Origin: a bacterium UBP6_UBA1209
GTDB lineage: Bacteria > UBP6 > UBA1177
Assembly (NCBI GenBank): GCA_002309575.1
Contig: DBXP01000042.1
Span: 8,583-39,761 of the forward strand
Length of the DNA stretch: 31,179 bases
Direction: 5' to 3'
Shown: piece after piece, positions 25,506-31,179 of the stretch
How positions within the stretch are numbered: the first letter of the stretch is position 1
Layout of the letters: the number at the start of each line of letters is the position of its first letter
Program-made: the position numbers and the translations under genes
The notes under the pieces: generated by a model
What the model saw: only the letters and a program-made list of their open reading frames with translations
Database searches by the model: none
Told to the model about the DNA's origin: nothing

Positions 25506-26843
25506 ATGAGAAGATTTTCAAAAATTTTTGTTGTTTTTGCACTGTTGTTTTCGTTTGTGGCGGCAGGTGCTGCGGACATGCACGGCTTCGAGGAGGAGCT
25601 GATAAAAATTTCTGAGAAGGCCAAGAAAAGTGTCGCTCTCATCAAGACCCAGCGCACAGAAACGGTCGGCAGCGGAGACCCGTTTTTTGATATGTTTTTC
25701 AGGAATTTCGGCGGCAGACAGCCCCAGAAGAGCGAGGCGCTCGGCAGCGGTTTCGTTATCGACGAGCGCGATGGATACCTCATCACGAACAACCATGTCA
25801 TCGAGAAGGCCGACTCCATCGAGGTGACGATCGACGGCAAAAAGTTCAAGGCGAAAACAGTCGGTTCCGATCCGCAGACCGATATCGGACTCATCAAGAT
25901 CGAGGGCTTTGCAAACGGCGACATCAAGGCGCTGAAGCTCGCTGATTCGGATAAAATCAAGGTCGGAAGCTTCGCCATCGCGATCGGCAACCCCTTCGGG
26001 CTTTCGCACAGCGTAACGCTCGGTATCGTCTCTGCGACCGGCCGTTCCGGTATGCAGGTCTCGGATTACGAGGATTTCATCCAGACCGATGCGGCGATCA
26101 ACCCAGGCAACTCCGGCGGGCCTCTGCTCAACATCGACGGAGAGGTGATCGGCGTCAACACGGCGATCCTTTCGCGTTCCGGCGGCTACATGGGGATCGG
26201 TCTGGCTGTCCCGTCGAACATGGCTAAGGAGATCGTCTCCCAGCTCAAGAGCGGCAAGGGGATCCAGCGTGCGATGATGGGTGTCGTCATCATGGATCTG
26301 CATGACGAGCTGCGCAAAAATCTCGAGCTGGCTGATGACGTCAAGGGAGTATTCATTGCCGGAGTCGAGCCCGGCAGCCCAGCCGACAAGGCCGGGATCC
26401 AGCGTTACGATGTCATCACGTCGTTCAACGGCAAGCCGACGGAAAACAGCTCGCAGCTCAGGACTACGGTCGGTTTCAGCCCCTACAATAAAAAACTGCC
26501 GGTCGAATTGATACGTGACGGCAAAAAAATTAACGTTTCTGTTGTACTTACGAAGGATTTTTTGCTAAAAAACGAGGGCGGCGCAAAGATGCAGGGCGAT
26601 CCGGCGGACAACCTCGGTTTCAGCCTCTCCGAAAAGGGCGGCAAAGTCGTTGTCGAGAGCGTCGAACCGGGTTCGCTTGCTCAGTCGGCGGGTTTCAGAA
26701 AGGATGACGTGATTCTTGATGTGAACCGCAAACGCGTGAAATCACTCAAAGAGGCTATGAGGATCATCGCTTCGAGCAAAAAGCTTCTGTTCCGTGTCGC
26801 AAGAGGAGGGCGTGACGACATCATCATTGTGATCAATAAGTAA
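25506..26843 (+). CDS. degP: Do/HtrA-family periplasmic serine protease
   Basis: This DegP/HtrA-type periplasmic protease and chaperone handles misfolded envelope proteins. It has 445 residues. The signal peptide MRRFSKIFVVFALLFSFVAA probably ends near residue 20-24. The trypsin-like domain has H97 (TNNHVI), D126 (TDIGLIKI) and S203 (GNSGGPL). Two PDZ domains follow, about 250-345 and 365-445, with GVEPGSPADKAGIQRYDVI and SVEPGSLAQSAGFRKDDVI loops. The ATG follows GGGAGG. Whether it is DegP, DegQ or DegS-like cannot be separated by sight; two PDZ domains exclude DegS. A 69-base gap separates it from typA. Confidence 0.94.
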   Translation: MRRFSKIFVVFALLFSFVAAGAADMHGFEEELIKISEKAKKSVALIKTQRTETVGSGDPFFDMFFRNFGGRQPQKSEALGSGFVIDERDGYLITNNHVIEKADSIEVTIDGKKFKAKTVGSDPQTDIGLIKIEGFANGDIKALKLADSDKIKVGSFAIAIGNPFGLSHSVTLGIVSATGRSGMQVSDYEDFIQTDAAINPGNSGGPLLNIDGEVIGVNTAILSRSGGYMGIGLAVPSNMAKEIVSQLKSGKGIQRAMMGVVIMDLHDELRKNLELADDVKGVFIAGVEPGSPADKAGIQRYDVITSFNGKPTENSSQLRTTVGFSPYNKKLPVELIRDGKKINVSVVLTKDFLLKNEGGAKMQGDPADNLGFSLSEKGGKVVVESVEPGSLAQSAGFRKDDVILDVNRKRVKSLKEAMRIIASSKKLLFRVARGGRDDIIIVINK

Positions 26844-26865
26844 CGTTAATTTTTGGGAGATGAGA

Positions 26866-28662
26866 ATGAAAAAAAGAGAAGAGATCGACAGCAGGAATTT
26901 CTGGCAGACAGAGCACCTTTACAAAAACGATGAGGAGATCGCGAACGACTTTTCGCTTGTAGAGAAGGCGACAGCCGAAATAGCGAAATTCGCGGGCAGA
27001 CTTAACGAAAAATCCGAGCTTCTGAAGGCGCTCAGGCTTTCAAGCGACGCGATGCGCAGACTGATGAAGCTTCAGTGCTACGCTGACAGGAACCGCGATG
27101 TCGACATGAGCGTCGGCAAGTGGCACGAGCTCTGTGGAGTCGTAACGGCTGCACAGACCAAGATGGCGGCGGCAGGATCGTTCATGGAGCCGGAGCTTCT
27201 CTCCTACGACGAAAAACTGCTGCTTCAGTTCAGGAACGACCCCGATTTCAGCGATTTTTCACGCTACTTCGACGCGATCCTGCTGAACAAGCCCCACACG
27301 CTTTCGCCGAACGAGGAGAAGATCATGGCTCACTTCGGCGGGATCAGCCTCGGGGAGTACGAAACCTACTCGACCTTCTCTTCGACCGATATGAAGTTCC
27401 CCGAAATCGAGATCGACGGCGAAAAGATGGAGGCGAACATCCAGACCTACGCTAAATATCGCCAAAGCGATGACCGCGAGACGAGAAAGAAAGTTTTTGA
27501 CGCCTTCTGGTCGACATACGACAGCTACAAAAACTCGATAGCGAAGATGCTCCACTATCAGACAAAATATTATGCAACGGTAGCGAAAATCAGGAACTAT
27601 TCCGATGCGCTCGATGCCGAAATGAAGGCCAACGAACTTCCGTTTGACTTCTATTACACGCTCAGAGACAACGTCAGAGCCATCCTGCCGGCACTTCACG
27701 AGTACCTCGACCTCAAAAAAAAGGTTTTGAAGCTCGACGAACAGAGATACTTTGATGTCTACGCGACTATGGTAAAGAGCGGGAACAGCCGCGTCTTCAC
27801 CTACGACGACTCGAAGAGGCTAGTCAACGAGGCGATGTCGTGCATGACTCCGGAATACCGCGAAGCAATCGCCAAAGCGATGGAACCGGAAAACGGCTGG
27901 GTCGATATCTATCCGAACGAGGGAAAGGTCAGCGGCGCCTACATGGAGGGCATGGCTTACGACACGCATCCCTACGTCCTGCTCAACCACATCGACGACT
28001 ACAATTCGGCATCGACGCTTGCCCACGAGATGGGACACGCGATCCATTCGTACTATTCGAACAAATTCCAGCCATTTGAGAAGTCGCAGTATACGATTTT
28101 TGTCGCCGAGGTAGCAAGCACATTCAACGAGATCATGCTGATCAACCGTCTTCTCGACACCACTGACGACAAGGAGGAGAAGAGGTTCCTCCTCAACCAC
28201 TTCATCGAGATGGTCCGTTCGACGGTCTTCAGACAGATGCAGTTCGCCGAGTTCGAGGACGCGATCTACAAAAAGGTCGAATCCGGCGAGGTCCTGACAC
28301 CCGAATTTCTGAACGACACCTACGGCAAGACGCTCAGCCGCTACTACGGCGAGGAGTACGGTCTGATGAAGATCGACGAGCTCTACAAAAACGAGTGGGC
28401 GTTTGTTCCGCATTTCTACTACAATTACTATGTTTACAAGTATGTTGTCGGCTTTATCGGGGCGCTTTCGCTCGCTGAGGGTGTCAGAAGCGGCAAGATC
28501 CCGGCTGAGCAGTACATCAACGGCTTCCTGAAGGCAGGCTGCTCGAAACCGCCTCTGGAGATCCTCAAGGACGCAGGCGTCGACATGATGAGCATCGAGC
28601 CCTACAAACTAATCGAAAAGATGTTCGTCGAAAAGCTTCACCAGCTCAAGGAGCTTCTTTAG
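26866..28662 (+). CDS. pepF: Oligoendopeptidase F (M3 family)
   Basis: This cytoplasmic zinc peptidase degrades short peptides. It has 598 residues, normal for PepF/PepB. The zinc motif is HEMGH at 387-391 (TLAHEMGHAIHSYYS), with E415 (FVAEVASTFNE) as the third ligand. The N-terminus has the RNFWQTEHLYKNDEE entry typical of the family, and the C-terminus has FYNYYVYKYVVGF-like helices. I chose the second ATG, at 26866, five bases after GGGAGA. The ATG at 26860 abuts the Shine-Dalgarno and is unlikely to be used. The gene follows degP by 22 bases with no terminator, so the two are probably cotranscribed. Confidence 0.95.
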   Translation: MKKREEIDSRNFWQTEHLYKNDEEIANDFSLVEKATAEIAKFAGRLNEKSELLKALRLSSDAMRRLMKLQCYADRNRDVDMSVGKWHELCGVVTAAQTKMAAAGSFMEPELLSYDEKLLLQFRNDPDFSDFSRYFDAILLNKPHTLSPNEEKIMAHFGGISLGEYETYSTFSSTDMKFPEIEIDGEKMEANIQTYAKYRQSDDRETRKKVFDAFWSTYDSYKNSIAKMLHYQTKYYATVAKIRNYSDALDAEMKANELPFDFYYTLRDNVRAILPALHEYLDLKKKVLKLDEQRYFDVYATMVKSGNSRVFTYDDSKRLVNEAMSCMTPEYREAIAKAMEPENGWVDIYPNEGKVSGAYMEGMAYDTHPYVLLNHIDDYNSASTLAHEMGHAIHSYYSNKFQPFEKSQYTIFVAEVASTFNEIMLINRLLDTTDDKEEKRFLLNHFIEMVRSTVFRQMQFAEFEDAIYKKVESGEVLTPEFLNDTYGKTLSRYYGEEYGLMKIDELYKNEWAFVPHFYYNYYVYKYVVGFIGALSLAEGVRSGKIPAEQYINGFLKAGCSKPPLEILKDAGVDMMSIEPYKLIEKMFVEKLHQLKELL

Positions 28663-28746
28663 TTCCGGAAAAGCTGGCGCCTGGAATTTTGCATTCTTTA
28701 TTGAAATCCCCTAAAATTTTTTATTTTTTATAGGTCTCGGCAGAGT

Positions 28747-29619
28747 ATGATATTTTCCGGAAAAAAGTTTAAGACAGCAATAATACTGACTATTCTGATT
28801 CTGCTGCTTGCAGGTGCAGGATTCTATATTTTTGATCAGGTTACCAAAATTGAGTGGTCAAACCGTTCTCCAGACAAAATGGACTGGCCAAAGGCGATAG
28901 ATTATTGCCGCAACCTGAATGAAGGCGGTCACAGCGACTGGAGACTGCCTGATATTGACGAACTCAGGACGCTTATAAAAAACTGTCCGAAAACAGAAAC
29001 GGGTGGAGAATGTAAGTGGAGCGAGAAAAACGGCATTTTAGCTGAAAAACGATGTTTCCCTGTTGATACCCCCTGCTTTTGTGAAGAAGTAGAAAACAAC
29101 AGAGGATATTACAGCAGATTGGGAGATGACGACTTGCTTTGGTCTTACTCTACCGATTCGTTTATGACAACTAAAGCATGGGGCGTCTATTTCAGAAGAG
29201 GGGCTGTGGTAGAAAACGATAAGTTGTCAGAACGTCACTATGTCCGTTGCGTGAGGGACGGCAGCACTCAAAACTCTCAAAAGGCAAACCCTGCAGCTGA
29301 TTTCGGTTTCGATCATCCGGTCATCATGGGTACTCTTACCAGATCCGACATTGACAATGCAATCGAAAAACAGCTGCAGGAGATCAGATCGTGTTATGAA
29401 AATGAACTTAAAAATGATCCGGAACTTCACGGAAGAATAGCTGTCAACTTCGTCATTTCTGAAACAGGTGGTGTAAAAAGTTCCAAAGTGCAGAAAACTA
29501 CTCTGGAAAACGAAACTGCCGAAAGCTGCGTCGCAGATCAGATCAAAAAGATCCAATTTCCTGCTCCTAAAGGCGGCGGTGTCGTTATCGTGACCTATAC
29601 GTTCGTATTTGAAAAATAA
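28747..29619 (+). CDS. DUF1566 membrane protein with AgmX/PglI-type C-terminal domain
   Basis: This 290-residue protein is of unknown function. A single N-terminal membrane segment (about 10-29) anchors it. Residues about 40-172 form a DUF1566 (Lcl C-terminal-like) domain: MDWPKAIDYCRNLN, HSDWRLPDIDELRTLI, a cysteine-rich loop with five cysteines (C80, C89, C103, C110, C112), LWSYSTDS and HYVRCVRDG. Residues about 195-290 match the AgmX/PglI C-terminal (TonB-C-like) pattern: DIDNAIEKQLQEIRSCYE, PELHGRIAVNFVI, GGVKSSKVQ, AESCVADQIKKIQFPAPKGGG and a final hydrophobic strand. Its codons look more AT-rich than its neighbours'. Upstream is a weak Shine-Dalgarno and a lone TTGAAA hexamer at 28701-28706. 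Likely extracytoplasmic. Confidence 0.85.
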   Translation: MIFSGKKFKTAIILTILILLLAGAGFYIFDQVTKIEWSNRSPDKMDWPKAIDYCRNLNEGGHSDWRLPDIDELRTLIKNCPKTETGGECKWSEKNGILAEKRCFPVDTPCFCEEVENNRGYYSRLGDDDLLWSYSTDSFMTTKAWGVYFRRGAVVENDKLSERHYVRCVRDGSTQNSQKANPAADFGFDHPVIMGTLTRSDIDNAIEKQLQEIRSCYENELKNDPELHGRIAVNFVISETGGVKSSKVQKTTLENETAESCVADQIKKIQFPAPKGGGVVIVTYTFVFEK

Positions 29620-29701
29620 AGGGTTTTAATTGTAACGCTGTCCGCTTACCGCTTCTGTGAAAAAGATCTATCCGGGCTGAAATTTTGATATTTTTCGGTA
29701 T

Positions 29702-29731
29702 TTGACTAAAACAACGTGTTTTTTCTGTAAG
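29702..29731 (+). promoter_or_regulatory. Possible promoter for guaA
   Basis: TTGACT (29702-29707), an 18-base spacer and TGTAAG (29726-29731) lie about 30 bases before the guaA start in a 142-base AT-rich gap. The match is moderate. I see no purine riboswitch fold or terminator in the gap. Confidence 0.35.
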
Positions 29732-29761
29732 AAGGCGTTTTTTCATACTAAGGGGGTAGGG

Positions 29762-31179
29762 ATGGATAAGATTTTGATTCTCGATTTCGGTTCCCAGTAC
29801 AATCAGCTGATCGCGAGAAGGATCAGGGAAATGAATGTCTATTGCGAACTGCATCCTTTTGATATTACGATTGATTTTATCAAAAAATATGCGCCTGCCG
29901 GCATAATTTTCTCGGGCGGTCCCTCTTCTGTCAACGATGAAGGCTCTCCCGATGTCGATCCGAAAATATTCGAGCTCGGTATCCCGATCCTCGGTATCTG
30001 CTACGGTATGCAGCTCACGGCGTCGCGCCTCGGCGGAAAGCTGGGCAGCGGGAACAGCCGCGAATACGGCCGCGCTTACATCGAAAACCTCGCTCCGGAA
30101 TCGCCTTTTTTCAAGGGGATATCGCTCAAAACGCAGGTCTGGATGAGCCACAGCGACTATGTTTCGGAAATTCCCAAGGGATTTTATCCTATCGCGAAGA
30201 CTGATACAATCCCGTTCGCAGCGATAGGAAACGACGAGAAAAAGATCTACGCGGTGCAGTTTCATCCCGAAGTGAACCACTCTCTCGAAGGGCGCAAGAT
30301 GCTTTCCAACTTCCTTTTTGAAGTCTGCGGCGCAAAAGCTGAGTGGAAGATGGAAAACTACATTAAAATCGCGACTGAAAACCTCAAAAACACGATCCAG
30401 GACAAAAAAGTGGTCCTCGGTCTTTCGGGCGGAGTCGATTCATCGGTCACCGCGGCGCTTTTGGCCAGGGCGATCGGCAAAAACCTCACCGCGATCTTCG
30501 TTGACAACGGTCTTCTCCGCAAGAACGAGCGGGAAGAAGTCGAAGCGAACTTCAAGGACATGCTCAACCTCATCGTTGTTGATGCCCGCGACGAATTCCT
30601 TACCAAACTGGCAGGCGTTACCGAGCCTGAAAAGAAGAGAAAGATCATCGGCAACACCTTCATCGAAGTTTTCGAGCGCGAGGCGAACAAAATCAAAGAC
30701 GCCGATTTTCTGGCTCAGGGAACGATCTATCCCGACGTGATCGAAAGTTCCGTCAACAAAAAAGGCGCTTCGACCACGATAAAAAGCCACCACAATGTCG
30801 GCGGTCTTCCAGAAAACATGAAGCTGAAACTGGTGGAACCGCTGCGTGACCTCTTCAAGGACGAAGTGCGCGAACTCGGGCTCAAACTCGGACTTCCCGA
30901 AAAGCTCATCAAACGACATCCCTTCCCCGGACCGGGCCTTGCAGTCAGGATTTTGGGCGAAGTTACGGGCGAAAAATGCGATATCCTCAAGGAAGCAGAC
31001 CATATTTTCATCGAAGAGATCAGAAACGCAGGCCTTTACGACGAAATTTCGCAGGCATTCGTTGTCCTCCTTCCTGTCAAAACCGTCGGAGTCATGGGCG
31101 ACTGCCGCACTTACGAATACGTCGTCGCGCTCCGCGCCGTCAAAACGGACGACTTCATGACAGCCGACTGGTTCGAATT
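29762..31179 (+). CDS. guaA: GMP synthase (glutamine-hydrolysing), C-terminus cut by window edge
   Basis: GuaA aminates XMP to GMP with ATP and glutamine, the last step of de novo guanine nucleotide synthesis. The window holds 472 residues; the family is usually about 510-525, so about 40 are lost at the right edge. The class I glutamine amidotransferase domain has C80 (LGICYGMQL), H168 and E170 (FHPE). The ATP-pyrophosphatase P-loop is SGGVDSS (222-228), and the GuaA dimerisation domain begins at HPFPGPGLAVRILGE. The ATG follows AGGGGG by five bases. Confidence 0.97.
   Translation, partial: MDKILILDFGSQYNQLIARRIREMNVYCELHPFDITIDFIKKYAPAGIIFSGGPSSVNDEGSPDVDPKIFELGIPILGICYGMQLTASRLGGKLGSGNSREYGRAYIENLAPESPFFKGISLKTQVWMSHSDYVSEIPKGFYPIAKTDTIPFAAIGNDEKKIYAVQFHPEVNHSLEGRKMLSNFLFEVCGAKAEWKMENYIKIATENLKNTIQDKKVVLGLSGGVDSSVTAALLARAIGKNLTAIFVDNGLLRKNEREEVEANFKDMLNLIVVDARDEFLTKLAGVTEPEKKRKIIGNTFIEVFEREANKIKDADFLAQGTIYPDVIESSVNKKGASTTIKSHHNVGGLPENMKLKLVEPLRDLFKDEVRELGLKLGLPEKLIKRHPFPGPGLAVRILGEVTGEKCDILKEADHIFIEEIRNAGLYDEISQAFVVLLPVKTVGVMGDCRTYEYVVALRAVKTDDFMTADWFE

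Noticed and set aside
29620..29761. Purine riboswitch before guaA
   Set aside because: I see no conserved purine-aptamer core or terminator/antiterminator pair in the gap.

Overview
The window is an ordinary-looking chromosomal stretch of a diderm (Gram-negative-type) anaerobe. Diderm character shows in apolipoprotein N-acyltransferase, three lipobox lipoproteins and a beta-barrel outer-membrane protein ending in phenylalanine. Anaerobic metabolism shows in a pyruvate:ferredoxin oxidoreductase. A c-di-AMP phosphodiesterase and a DUF1566 protein with an AgmX/PglI-type C-terminus hint at a deltaproteobacterial or Myxococcota-like lineage, but I cannot place the organism firmly. I see no rRNA, tRNA, CRISPR array, phage or insertion sequence. 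No gene-free gap exceeds 300 bases.

Layout. (1) 1-4033, minus strand: ybaB, recR and a pyruvate:ferredoxin oxidoreductase gene that runs off the left edge, spaced by about 24 bases each. (2) 4034-4298: divergent control region. (3) 4299-12386, plus strand: a tight set of an SLC12-type cation-chloride transporter, pgpH, ybeY, lnt and a GltA/NfnL-like flavoprotein, with overlaps or gaps of under 20 bases. (4) 12449-15281: ABC ATPase, FtsX/MacB-like permease with a histidine-rich periplasmic insertion, and a DUF3299-like lipoprotein; I infer a metal-linked, probably zinc-linked, envelope system. (5) 15339-22174: a well-formed promoter, a porin-like protein with a long Ala/Pro/Glu arm, a 1773-residue metzincin-like lipoprotein protease and a strong intrinsic terminator. 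(6) 22189-23491: deoC and a small lipoprotein. (7) 23589-28662: typA, an HtrA/DegP protease and oligoendopeptidase F. (8) 28747-29619: an AT-richer DUF1566/AgmX-type membrane protein. (9) 29762 to the right edge: guaA, cut near its C-terminus.

How they fit together. Several genes concern the envelope: lipoprotein maturation (lnt), lipoproteins, an outer-membrane barrel, a periplasmic quality-control protease and a large extracytoplasmic protease. The transporter-pgpH pair suggests a link between c-di-AMP turnover and ion balance. The ABC/His-rich/DUF3299-like trio is the best candidate for a poorly described system. The porin/metalloprotease pair is the best candidate for a lineage-specific surface module.
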